A stretch of DNA of 64,000 nt from Sphingomonas glacialis (GTDB lineage Bacteria > Pseudomonadota > Alphaproteobacteria > Sphingomonadales > Sphingomonadaceae): positions 148,407-212,406 of the forward strand of contig NZ_RCZC01000009.1 of assembly GCF_006439055.1 (NCBI RefSeq), given 5' to 3'. Position 1 is the first letter of the stretch. The number at the start of each line of letters is the position of its first letter. The notes under the pieces are model-generated. The model did no database searches. It had not been told where the DNA came from and saw nothing but the letters and a program-made list of their open reading frames with translations. Positions 46,034 through 53,864 of this stretch are shown piece by piece. Both the position numbers and the translations under genes were made by a program.

Positions 46034-46437
46034 TGGTCCTGCTCGATACCCAAGTTCTGGTCTGGCTGGCGTTTGGGATCGACCGGCTGGGCACAGTGGC
46101 AAGAGACACGATCGCCCGGACAAGCGAACGTCGCATGTCGGCGATGGTTGGGTGGGAGCTGGCCATGCTGCTGGACAAGGGGCGTCTGACGCTTGAGCAA
46201 CCGCTCGACATCTGGATGCGCACTGTCGAGACCAGAATGGACCTGATCGAAGTTCCGGTCACCGCCGCAATCGGTCGCGACGCCGGGAGCTTGCAGGGCG
46301 ATATCCACGGCGACCCGTGCGACCGGATCATGATCGCGACGGCGCGCGCGCTGGCGTGTCCGCTTGTCACATCCGATGCCGCGATCCTGCGCTATGCGGC
46401 GGCGGGCCACGTCAAGGCGATCGACGCGCGGCGCTGA
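46033..46437 (+). CDS. vapC: PIN-domain toxin VapC
   Basis: A 134-residue PIN nuclease. The acidic metal site is complete: D5 in LLDTQVLVWL, E in VGWELAMLLDKG, D in HGDPCDRIMIATARAL and D in VTSDAAIL. VapC toxins cleave tRNA or rRNA and stop growth unless bound by the antitoxin. It is coupled to the antitoxin gene by a one-base overlap and ends 8 bases before the stop of the convergent imuB. A plus-strand module inside the minus-strand SOS cassette indicates insertion. Confidence 0.92.
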   Translation: MVLLDTQVLVWLAFGIDRLGTVARDTIARTSERRMSAMVGWELAMLLDKGRLTLEQPLDIWMRTVETRMDLIEVPVTAAIGRDAGSLQGDIHGDPCDRIMIATARALACPLVTSDAAILRYAAAGHVKAIDARR

Positions 46438-46445
46438 TCGGCCGC

Positions 46446-48620
46446 TCATCCGAACGATCCGTGCATGAACCAGGCGAGATCGCCCGTCTCGTCGCGCTCG
46501 CCGTCGCCGCGGCGGAACAGCCAGAAGCGGTGGCCGGCCTCGTCCTCGACCTGGAAATAATCGCGCACGCTGTGGCGCTCGGTCCCGCGCTTCCACCATT
46601 CGCCGAGGATCCGCTCGGGCCCGTCGGCGCGCACGACGCGGTGGGCCATGCCGCGCCAGGTGAAGCGCTTGGGCGGCTGGTCGGGGAGTTCCGCCAGCAC
46701 ATGGTCGAGCAGTTCGGGGCGATGCAGCAGCCGCACCGGCCGCGGCCAGCGCGGGTCCCACGGATGGAGCGCGACCGAGCGATCGAGCTGGCGGACATCG
46801 TCGGGCTTGAGTTTGGCCGCTGCGCGCTCGGGCGGGTCGAGCGGGGGGGCGGCGGCGATCGAGCGTTCGGGTACGTCGCTCTCGACCGGGATCGTGCGCC
46901 ACAGCGCGTGGCTTCCGATCCGGTTGGCGAGCGTGTCGATCAGCGGCGCGAGATCGGGCGCCTGGTCCTCGAGCGTCTCGGCAAACGCCTCGGCGCCGAG
47001 CGGATCGGCGCGGCGGACGTGGAGCGCGAGCGCATCGATGCCGTAGCCCGGCGCGATCTCCTCGATCCGCCGGAGCGTCAGGCGCAGCAGATGCGCGCCG
47101 TCGCGCGTCGGGCGGGCGAGGCCGATGCGCAGCCGCTGCGGCACGCCGTCGATCCGGTCGGCGACGAGCTCGACCGCGCGCGCGCCCAGGCCAGCCGCGC
47201 CGAGCGCGGTGACGAGCCGCGGCATCAGCTGGCCGAGCCAATGTTCGATCGCCTCGGCGGTGGCGATCGGTTCGGCGAAGCGCTGCACCACGGCGATCGG
47301 TTCGGGCACGGGGACGGGGTCGAGCGGTTCGGGCAGGCGGCCGCTCGCCTGATCGAGCCGCGCGACGAGCGCACCGCCGAAGCGGCGCGCGAGCGGCGCG
47401 CGCGGGAGGGCGGCGAGCTGGCCGATCGTCTCGATGCCGAGCCGCTTGAGCAGCTCGATCGCGCGCGGTTCGAGGCGGAGCGCGCGGGTGGGGAGCTCTG
47501 CCATCGCGTCGATCTGCGCGGCGGGCGGGCAGATCAAAACCCCGTCATCCCCGCGAACGCGGGGATCCCGCTTCTTTCCCACCGCCGCGGAAGAAGCGGG
47601 GCCCCCGCGTTCGCGGGGGTGACGGGGAGCTGGTGCAGGCGAGACCGCAAACCGCGCCAGCGCCCAGGCCGCCCCCGGCGTATCCGCCACCGCGACGCGC
47701 GCAGTAAAGCCGAGCCGCGCGAGGATCCGCACCATCCGCCGCGCCATCCGTGCCTCGCCGCCGAACAGATGCGCGGTGCCGCTGATGTCGAGGAACAGAC
47801 CGTCCTCGCCAGACAGCATCACCACCGGGCACCAGCGCCGCGCGGCGAGCGTCGCGAGCCGCAGCAGCGCGGCGCGGTCGCCCGCGGGATCGGCCGGGCG
47901 GATGTCGAGCTCGGGCACCAGCGCGCGCGCCTGCGTCACCGCCATGCCGGGCGCGAGCCCGAGCGCGCGCGCAGCGGGGCAGGCGGCGGCGATGACGATC
48001 TGGTTGCCGGATTGGAGCGAGGTGATGCGGTGCAGGGGGGCGGGTTCTGCCACACTGTCTTTCGTCACCCCCGCCTTGTTTCGTTGGCCGCCCGTCACCG
48101 CACTCTGCCGCCCGAGCGGAGGCGTGGACCCCGGCACAGGGCCGGGGTGACGGAGGGGGGGAGAAGGGACATACGCTGCTACTTTCCTCCCCTCCCTGGA
48201 AGGGAGGGGTAGGGGGTGGGTCGGCCTAGGGCGGGCGCCGACCTCTCCACGGGCCGACCCACCCCCAGCCCCTCCCTTCCAGGGAGGGGAGTCAGAAACG
48301 GCAGCCCGCGCATCCCGCAGCGGCGTCCGCCCCTCATCCGGCGGCATCGCCTTGAACGGATGCGGCGCAGCCTCGCTCACGCGTCCGGCGCTGCGATGGC
48401 GCGCGTTCGCGTCGAGTTCCCCGGTCCGCGCCCAGCGCGCACCCGGCCGCCAGCCGCCACCGCGCGGCACCGAGCACGCCACCGCCTGCTCGCGCGCTGC
48501 GATCTCGGCGAGATCCTGCGGATCTACCGCGGCGCCCTCAAGCGGCGCGGCTGAGCGCTCGGCCTGCGCCAGCCGTTCGATCGACCAGTCGGGCAGGTAG
48601 AGCGAGGCGACCCGTTTCAT
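46446..48620 (-). CDS. imuB: ImuB, Y-family polymerase-like mutasome protein
   Basis: A 724-residue protein, well above the usual 500-550. It begins MKRVASLYLPDWSIERLAQA, and the Y-family core resumes at IVIAAACPAARALGLAPGMA and GLFLDISGTAHLFGGE, with RLGIETIGQLAALPRAPLAR as helix-hairpin-helix region. ImuB links DnaE2 to the beta clamp in SOS mutagenesis and lacks polymerase activity. The excess length comes mainly from about 180 residues inserted between the N-terminus and the core (about 50-200) and an insert near 332-362. Three of these stretches are palindromic repeats read in frame (48186-48292, 48062-48155, 47541-47626). The start overlaps the imuA end by 83 bases. Confidence 0.92.
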   Translation of the reverse strand: MKRVASLYLPDWSIERLAQAERSAAPLEGAAVDPQDLAEIAAREQAVACSVPRGGGWRPGARWARTGELDANARHRSAGRVSEAAPHPFKAMPPDEGRTPLRDARAAVSDSPPWKGGAGGGSARGEVGARPRPTHPLPLPSREGRKVAAYVPSPPLRHPGPVPGSTPPLGRQSAVTGGQRNKAGVTKDSVAEPAPLHRITSLQSGNQIVIAAACPAARALGLAPGMAVTQARALVPELDIRPADPAGDRAALLRLATLAARRWCPVVMLSGEDGLFLDISGTAHLFGGEARMARRMVRILARLGFTARVAVADTPGAAWALARFAVSPAPAPRHPRERGGPASSAAVGKKRDPRVRGDDGVLICPPAAQIDAMAELPTRALRLEPRAIELLKRLGIETIGQLAALPRAPLARRFGGALVARLDQASGRLPEPLDPVPVPEPIAVVQRFAEPIATAEAIEHWLGQLMPRLVTALGAAGLGARAVELVADRIDGVPQRLRIGLARPTRDGAHLLRLTLRRIEEIAPGYGIDALALHVRRADPLGAEAFAETLEDQAPDLAPLIDTLANRIGSHALWRTIPVESDVPERSIAAAPPLDPPERAAAKLKPDDVRQLDRSVALHPWDPRWPRPVRLLHRPELLDHVLAELPDQPPKRFTWRGMAHRVVRADGPERILGEWWKRGTERHSVRDYFQVEDEAGHRFWLFRRGDGERDETGDLAWFMHGSFG
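47541..47626. repeat. Family B palindrome inside imuB, in frame
   Basis: Arms CGTCATCCCCGCGAACGCGG plus GGATCCCGCTTCTT and GAAGCGGGGCCCCCGCGTTC plus GCGGGGGTGACGG pair almost fully. It is translated as about 29 residues (PRHPRERGGPASSAAVGKKR). A near relative lies between genes at 57776-57862. Confidence 0.85.
48062..48155. repeat. Degenerate family B/C palindrome inside imuB
   Basis: Ends TCGTCACCCCCGCC and CCGGGGTGACGG are complementary, and GGACCCCGGCACAGGGCCGG is an internal hairpin. It is read in frame as PLRHPGPVPGSTPPLGRQSA and flanks. Confidence 0.65.
48186..48292. repeat. Family A palindrome inside imuB, in frame
   Basis: Arms CTCCCCTCCCTGGAAGGGAG plus GGGTAGGGGGTGGGTCGG and CCGACCCACCCCCAGCCCCT plus CCCTTCCAGGGAGGGGAG are nearly perfect complements. 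It is translated as about 36 residues (SPPWKGGAGGGSARGEVGAR). It is the uninterrupted sister of the element at 42109-42276. Confidence 0.85.
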
Positions 48621-49311
48621 CGCATGCCTCCATTATCCATTCGGCGGATTCGCCGCCGCGTTGGCGGACCAGCTCCACCTGCCAGCGCGCCCGCCCGACG
48701 CCCGCATCGCCGACCGGCAGCGGCCCCGATGGCGCCGACGCGATCCGCCAGCGCGTCATCGCCGCCGACGGCACCGCGAGCGGATTGCCGCCACCCTTGT
48801 CGTTTGCCGCGCGCGCATGCCGCTTCATCAGCAGCGCGATCGTCTTCCCGCCCTCGGCCGCGAGCTGCAGCCGCCGCGTATTGGGCATTGCCGCGCGCTT
48901 GACCTCGCCGACCACCGCGCCGAGCCCGCGATGCCGCAGGCCCTCCTCCATCAGCGCGAGCAGTTCGGCATCGTCGGCCGCCTCTGCATAGATCAGCCGC
49001 CCCGGCGCGAGCCCCGCCTGGTAGAGCCCCGGCGCGAACAGATCGCGCCGCCGCACCACCCACAGCACCGGCCCCCAAGCGCGCGCGGCGATCCCCGCCA
49101 TGAACAAGGTCGCTGCGGCATCGTCCGACGGGGCAGGGCTCGCCGCGGAAATCTCGTGGAGCGAATCGAGCCGCAATCCTCCCGGCGCGAGCCGCTCGTC
49201 GATCGGCGCGATCCCGAACGGCAGCACCGGTCGACGGCGCAGCCCGTCGCTTTCCACCTTCTTGAGGCTTTCGCGAAGCTCGGCGATGATGGCAGGACAG
49301 GACACGGGCAC
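48538..49311 (-). CDS. imuA: ImuA, RecA-like mutasome protein
   Basis: A 257-residue protein of the ImuA/SulA-like family. Recognised blocks are LPFGIAPIDERLAPGGLRLD (start of the RecA-like core), AWGPVLWVVRRRDLFAPGLY, LIYAEAADDAELLALMEEGL and GRARWQVELVRQRGGESAEW. ImuA interacts with RecA and ImuB in SOS mutagenesis. The GTG at 49311 is used as start: an ATG nine bases upstream is in frame but is followed at once by TGA. The SOS box lies 18 bases upstream. The C-terminus overlaps the imuB start by 83 bases. Confidence 0.9.
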   Translation of the reverse strand: MPVSCPAIIAELRESLKKVESDGLRRRPVLPFGIAPIDERLAPGGLRLDSLHEISAASPAPSDDAAATLFMAGIAARAWGPVLWVVRRRDLFAPGLYQAGLAPGRLIYAEAADDAELLALMEEGLRHRGLGAVVGEVKRAAMPNTRRLQLAAEGGKTIALLMKRHARAANDKGGGNPLAVPSAAMTRWRIASAPSGPLPVGDAGVGRARWQVELVRQRGGESAEWIMEACDETGRLALPARLVDRTAGAGRALSRAA

Positions 49312-49328
49312 GACTCACATGAAGCATC

Positions 49329-49343
49329 GTTCCTATTTTGTTC
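49329..49343 (-). promoter_or_regulatory. SOS (LexA) box of the imuA-imuB cassette
   Basis: GTTCCTATTTTGTTC matches exactly the alphaproteobacterial LexA site GTTC-N7-GTTC. It is 18 bases before the imuA start, in the promoter position. No second box was found beside dnaE2 at 45694. Confidence 0.88.
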
Positions 49344-49507
49344 TCTTTGCCGCTGCTGAGTCAAGCTGGTCCGTCATCCTCGTACGGCAGGTCGTCGCAT
49401 TCGGTGCGAAACGCCCCCTCGCCAAGTCCGTTGAAATTTTATAACAAGGAAAAAAGAAGCGAATCCGCCTGTCGGTCACGTGCCGGGCATGCCGTTGTGG
49501 AGAGTAT

Positions 49508-50806
49508 ATGGCGACCGACCGAGTCCCCGATCATCTGAAGCCCAATCTTGCGCCGCTGTCGCTCTACGTCCCCGAACCCAAGTTCCGGCCGGGCGATGCG
49601 GTCGATTTCACGCAGGTGCCGATCCCGCCCGCCGGGCAAGCGCGCCGCCCCGATCCCGCCGATGCGGCCGACAGCTTCATCGATCTGGCGTTCGATCTGG
49701 TCCGCGTGCTCGACGACGAAGGCCAGGCGGTCGGCCCGTGGAATCCGCGGCTGTCGCCCGATACGCTGCGCGCGATGCTGCGCAGCATGGCGCTGGTGCG
49801 CGCGTTCGACGAGCGCATGTTCCGTGCGCAGCGCCAGGGCAAGACGAGCTTCTACATGAAGTGCACCGGCGAGGAGGCGGTCTCGGTCGCCGCCGCGCAT
49901 GCGCTCGATTATGAAGACATGTGCTTCCCGTCGTACCGCCAGCAGGGCCTGCTGATCGCGCGCGGCTGGTCGATGGTCGACATGATGAACCAGATCTATT
50001 CGAACACCGCCGACCGGCTACAGGGCAAGCAGCTGCCGATCATGTATTCGGTGAAAGAGGCCGGCTTCTTCTCGATCTCGGGCAACCTCACCACGCAATA
50101 TCCGCAGGCCGTCGGCTGGGCGATGGCGAGTGCGGCCAAGGGCGACACGCGGATCGCGGCGACATGGTGCGGCGACGGATCGACCGCCGAGGGCGATTTC
50201 CACTCGGCCTGCACCTTCGCCAGCGTCTACCGCGCGCCGGTGATCTTCAACGTCGTCAACAATCAGTGGGCGATCTCGAGCTTCTCGGGCTTCGCCGGCG
50301 CCGAATCGACGACCTTCGCGGCGCGCGCGGTCGGCTATGGCATTGCCGGCCTGCGCGTCGACGGTAACGATGCGCTCGCTGTCTATGCCGCGACCTTGTG
50401 GGCAGCCGAGCGCGCGCGGACCAACCAGGGGCCGACGCTGATCGAGCATTTCACCTATCGCGCCGAAGGTCATTCGACCTCCGACGATCCGGGCCAGTAT
50501 CGCTCGGCGGGCGAGCCGACCGCCTGGCCGCTCGGCGATCCGATCAAGCGCCTCAAGGACCATCTCGTCGCGCTCGGCGAATGGGACGACGAGCGCCATG
50601 CCGCGCAGGACAAGGAGCTCGCCGAGCAGGTCAAGGCCGCGCAGAAGCAGGCCGAAACCAACGGCGTGCTCGGCCATGGGCTGCATCAGCCGCTAGATAC
50701 GCTGTTCGACGGCGTGTTCGAGGAAATGCCGTGGCATTTGCGCGAGCAGCAGGCGCAGATGATCGCCGAGGAAACCGCGAGCGGCCGTCCATGGGCGCGC
50801 AAGTGA
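49508..50806 (+). CDS. bkdA1: 2-oxoisovalerate dehydrogenase E1 alpha subunit
   Basis: A 432-residue E1 alpha. The thiamine-diphosphate motif is in ATWCGDGSTAEGDFHSACTF, followed by VIFNVVNNQWAISSF. FYMKCTGEEAVSVAAAHAL and DMCFPSYRQQGLLIARGWS are typical of branched-chain rather than pyruvate dehydrogenases, and RAEGHSTSDDPGQYRSAGE is the phosphorylation-loop region. With E1 beta it decarboxylates branched 2-oxo acids from Val, Leu and Ile. The beta and E2 genes follow, but E3 is not in the window. A family A repeat separates it from the beta gene. Confidence 0.93.
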   Translation: MATDRVPDHLKPNLAPLSLYVPEPKFRPGDAVDFTQVPIPPAGQARRPDPADAADSFIDLAFDLVRVLDDEGQAVGPWNPRLSPDTLRAMLRSMALVRAFDERMFRAQRQGKTSFYMKCTGEEAVSVAAAHALDYEDMCFPSYRQQGLLIARGWSMVDMMNQIYSNTADRLQGKQLPIMYSVKEAGFFSISGNLTTQYPQAVGWAMASAAKGDTRIAATWCGDGSTAEGDFHSACTFASVYRAPVIFNVVNNQWAISSFSGFAGAESTTFAARAVGYGIAGLRVDGNDALAVYAATLWAAERARTNQGPTLIEHFTYRAEGHSTSDDPGQYRSAGEPTAWPLGDPIKRLKDHLVALGEWDDERHAAQDKELAEQVKAAQKQAETNGVLGHGLHQPLDTLFDGVFEEMPWHLREQQAQMIAEETASGRPWARK

Positions 50807-50810
50807 AAAT

Positions 50811-50943
50811 CCCCTCTCCCATCGGGAGAGGGAGGGGCCCGCTCGGCGCAGCCGAGTGGGAGGGCGAGGGCAGCTTGTGCCTTCACTCTGTCCTCACCCT
50901 TCCGCCGCTTCGCGGCTCCCTCCCTCTCCCACAGGGAGAGGGA
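50811..50943. repeat. Family A palindrome between the two E1 genes
   Basis: Left arm CCCCTCTCCCATCGGGAGAG plus GGAGGGG and right arm CTCCCTCCCTCTCCCACAGG plus GAGAGGGA pair. It fills nearly the whole E1 alpha-E1 beta spacer and ends shortly before the beta start codon at 50958. Confidence 0.85.
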
Positions 50944-50957
50944 CATTGAGCGAACCC

Positions 50958-51998
50958 ATGTCAGATCCAGAATCCGAACCCTCCACCCGCATGAACATGA
51001 TCCAGGCGATCAACTCCGCCATGGACGTGATGATGGGCCGCGACCCCGACGTGATCGTGATGGGCGAGGATGTCGGCTATTTCGGCGGCGTCTTCCGCGC
51101 GACCGCGGGACTCCAGTCCAAATACGGCAAGACCCGCGTGTTCGACACGCCGATCAGCGAATGCGGCATCATCGGCGTCGCGGTCGGCATGGGCGCGTAC
51201 GGCCTGCGCCCGGTGCCCGAAATCCAGTTCGCCGATTACATCTACCCCGCGCTCGACCAGCTCGTGTCCGAGGCGGCGCGGCTGCGCTATCGCTCGGCGG
51301 GGGAGTTCACCGCGCCGATCACGGTGCGCTCGCCCTTCGGCGGCGGCATCTTCGGCGGGCAGACGCACAGCCAGAGCCCCGAGGGCATCTTCACGCACAT
51401 CTCGGGCGTCAAGACGGTGATCCCCTCGACCCCGTACGACGCCAAGGGCCTGCTGATCGCCGCGATCGAGGACAATGATCCGACGATCTTCTTCGAGCCC
51501 AAGCGCATCTACAACGGCCCGTTCGACGGCCATTGGGACAAGCCGACGCAGAACTGGTCGCAGCATCCCGCGGGCGAGGTGCCGACCGGCTATTACAAGA
51601 TCGAGCTCGGCAAGGCGAAGGTCGTGCGGCCCGGCGAGGCGCTGACGGTACTCGTCTACGGCACGATGGTGCATGTCGCGCTCGCGGTGATGGAAGAGGC
51701 GGGCGTCGATGCCGAGGTGATCGACCTGCGCACGCTCGTGCCGCTCGACATCGAGACGATCGAGGCGTCGGTCAAGAAGACCGGGCGCTGCATGATCGTC
51801 CACGAAGCGACGCGCACGAGCGGCTTCGGCGCCGAACTGTCGGCGCTGGTGCAGGAGCGCTGCTTCTACCATCTCGAAGCCCCGATCGAACGCGTGACGG
51901 GCTTCGACACGCCGTACCCGCACAGCCTCGAATGGGCCTATTTCCCGGGCCCCGTCCGCATCGGCGAGGCGCTCAAGAAGATCATGAAGGACGCATAA
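50958..51998 (+). CDS. bkdA2: 2-oxoisovalerate dehydrogenase E1 beta subunit
   Basis: A 346-residue transketolase-like subunit: MNMIQAINSAMDVMMGRDPD, VIVMGEDVGYFGGVFRAT (the glutamate contacts thiamine), FDTPISECGIIGVAVGMGAY and FADYIYPALDQLVSEAARLR. It forms the E1 heterotetramer with the alpha subunit. ATG 50958 is chosen because it begins the family N-terminus. The stop overlaps the E2 start by one base (TAATG), so the two are coupled. Confidence 0.93.
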   Translation: MSDPESEPSTRMNMIQAINSAMDVMMGRDPDVIVMGEDVGYFGGVFRATAGLQSKYGKTRVFDTPISECGIIGVAVGMGAYGLRPVPEIQFADYIYPALDQLVSEAARLRYRSAGEFTAPITVRSPFGGGIFGGQTHSQSPEGIFTHISGVKTVIPSTPYDAKGLLIAAIEDNDPTIFFEPKRIYNGPFDGHWDKPTQNWSQHPAGEVPTGYYKIELGKAKVVRPGEALTVLVYGTMVHVALAVMEEAGVDAEVIDLRTLVPLDIETIEASVKKTGRCMIVHEATRTSGFGAELSALVQERCFYHLEAPIERVTGFDTPYPHSLEWAYFPGPVRIGEALKKIMKDA

Positions 51999-53368
51999 TG
52001 GCGCGTTTTACGTTCAAGCTGCCCGACATTGGCGAAGGCATTTCCGAAGCCGAGATCGTGGCATGGCACGTCGCGGTCGGGGACCGGATCGAGGAAGACC
52101 AGCAGGTCGCCGACATGATGACCGACAAGGCGACGGTCGAGATGGAGTCGCCGGTGTCGGGCGTGGTGGTCGAGCTCGCGGGCGAGGTCGGCGACCAGGT
52201 GTCGATCGGCGCGGCGCTGGTGGTAATCGAGACCGATGCGGCGGAATTCGGGGCTGAGGAAGCGCTGGCTTTGCGTGATGATACGCCGGCGGAGCTGAAG
52301 GCGGCGCCCGCTTCGGCCGAGCAGGTCGAGGTCGCGCAGCAATATGAAGCGGAAAACCCCGGCGTCGAGGAGGTGGTCTCAAGCGAGGAGCAACCGACTC
52401 CCCTCCCGCTTGCGGGAGGGGCTGGGGGAGGGCAGGACGCCCCCGCCAGCGCTCCGCCCGTGGCTGCGTCCCCTCCCCCAACCCCTCCCGCAAGCGGGAG
52501 GGGGGCTGAAAAGGCGCTCGCATCCCCCGCGGTCCGCGCCCGTGCGGCCGATCTCGGGATCGACCTCGCCCAGGTAAAGACCGAGTCCGACCGCGTCCGC
52601 CACAGCGATCTCGACGCCTTCCTCCGCTACGGCCAGGGCCAGGGCTATCACGCCCCCCACGCCAGCAACGCCCGTCCCGACGAAGCCATCAAGGTCATCG
52701 GCATGCGCCGCCGCATCGCCGAAAACATGGCCGCGTCGAAGCGCGCGATCCCGCACTTCACCTATGTCGACGAGATCGACGTCACCGCGCTCGAAGCGAT
52801 GCGCGCCGATCTCAACGGCGCCCGCGGCAACCGCCCCAAGCTGACAATGCTCCCGCTGCTGATCGCCGCGATCTGCAAGACGATCCCCGCCTTCCCGATG
52901 ATCAACGCGCGCTATGACGATGAGGCGGGCGTGGTAACGCGCCACGGCGCGGTCCATCTCGGCATGGCGACGCAGACCGATGCGGGCCTCACCGTCCCCG
53001 TCATCCGCGACGCGCAGGACCGCAACGTCTGGCAGCTCGCCAGCGAAATCCTGCGCCTCGCCGAAGCCGCGCGCGCCAACAAGCTCACCCCGCAGGAAAT
53101 GGGCGGCGGCACGCTGACCGTGACCTCGCTCGGCCCGCTCGGCGGGATCGCAACGACGCCGGTCATCAATCGCCCCGAAGTCGCGATCATCGGGCCCAAC
53201 AAGATCGTGGAACGCCCGGTCTTCGTCGGCGACGAGATCGTCCGCGCGAAGCTGATGAACCTGTCGATCAGCTGCGATCACCGCGTCGTCGATGGCTGGG
53301 ATGCGGCGAGCTTCGTCCAGGCGCTCAAGCGCTATCTCGAAACCCCGGTATTGCTCTTCGCCGATTAA
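51998..53368 (+). CDS. bkdB: 2-oxoacid dehydrogenase E2 (dihydrolipoyl acyltransferase)
   Basis: A 456-residue E2. The lipoyl domain (about 1-80) carries the lipoylated lysine in MTDKATVEMESP. The E1/E3-binding domain (about 172-208) reads ASPAVRARAADLGIDLAQVK. The acyltransferase domain ends with the catalytic SCDHRVVDGWDAASF. E2 passes the acyl group to CoA in the branched-chain complex. The flexible linker (about residues 132-171) is encoded by a complete family A palindrome (52400-52504); its translation, TPLPLAGGAGGGQDAPASAP, then PPPTPPASGRG, resembles a normal Pro/Ala linker. The four last bases overlap the hypothetical gene on the other strand. Confidence 0.94.
   Translation: MARFTFKLPDIGEGISEAEIVAWHVAVGDRIEEDQQVADMMTDKATVEMESPVSGVVVELAGEVGDQVSIGAALVVIETDAAEFGAEEALALRDDTPAELKAAPASAEQVEVAQQYEAENPGVEEVVSSEEQPTPLPLAGGAGGGQDAPASAPPVAASPPPTPPASGRGAEKALASPAVRARAADLGIDLAQVKTESDRVRHSDLDAFLRYGQGQGYHAPHASNARPDEAIKVIGMRRRIAENMAASKRAIPHFTYVDEIDVTALEAMRADLNGARGNRPKLTMLPLLIAAICKTIPAFPMINARYDDEAGVVTRHGAVHLGMATQTDAGLTVPVIRDAQDRNVWQLASEILRLAEAARANKLTPQEMGGGTLTVTSLGPLGGIATTPVINRPEVAIIGPNKIVERPVFVGDEIVRAKLMNLSISCDHRVVDGWDAASFVQALKRYLETPVLLFAD
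52400..52504. repeat. Family A palindrome forming the E2 linker
   Basis: Arms CCCCTCCCGCTTGCGGGAGG plus GGCTGGGGGAGGG and CCCTCCCCCAACCCCTCCCG plus CAAGCGGGAGGGG are nearly perfect complements. The whole element is translated in frame. Confidence 0.88.
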
Positions 53369-53688
53369 CCGCGGAGTGCCGATCGTCTCCGAAGCAGCGC
53401 CTTCGGAGCGAGCCGGTTCGAACGCGCGCCCTCCCGGTTCGGCACGAGCGCTTCCGCCGTGGGCGCGGGCGGGGCGTCGTCGCCGCGCAGATTGACCGCG
53501 ACCGTGCCCGGGCCGAACTGCTTGGCATGGTCGCGGACCTCGGCGAAGCAGGCGGGCAACGTCGGATGGCGCGACCCCTGCGCCGAGACATCCGAGTCGC
53601 TCTCGAACCGGCGCCAAGTCCATTCGGAAGACGTCAAAGACATTTCCGAAGGAACCAGAATAACCTCATAGCGTGCGGTGTTGGACAT
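53365..53688 (-). CDS. Small hypothetical protein
   Basis: A 107-codon frame beginning MSNTARYEVILVPSEMSLTS then SSEWTWRRFESDSDVSAQGS and CFAEVRDHAKQFGPGTVAVN. It has normal third-position GC and no recognised family; the pattern of a short strand-rich start and helix resembles small sphingomonad proteins of unknown role. The basic C-terminus (ARSNRLAPKALLRRRSALRG) overlaps the E2 stop by four bases. It may also be chance. Confidence 0.45.
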   Translation of the reverse strand: MSNTARYEVILVPSEMSLTSSEWTWRRFESDSDVSAQGSRHPTLPACFAEVRDHAKQFGPGTVAVNLRGDDAPPAPTAEALVPNREGARSNRLAPKALLRRRSALRG

Positions 53689-53864
53689 ATCTTCAGAACG
53701 GGTCACGCAAGGGGCTGTTCCGCAATCCGAGCCATTCTAACATACATCAAACAGATAAGGGCGTGCGAAAAACTGTAACATTGTCTTCGATGCCACCTCG
53801 CTGTGCCGCCTTAATCTTCCCAAGGAATTGAAAAGCGGCCGTGTTCGAAGCGCCCCTAGCGCCC

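Noticed and set aside
46317..48212. A 631-codon frame on the plus strand opposite imuB.
   Set aside because: Shadow; imuB and vapC explain the region.
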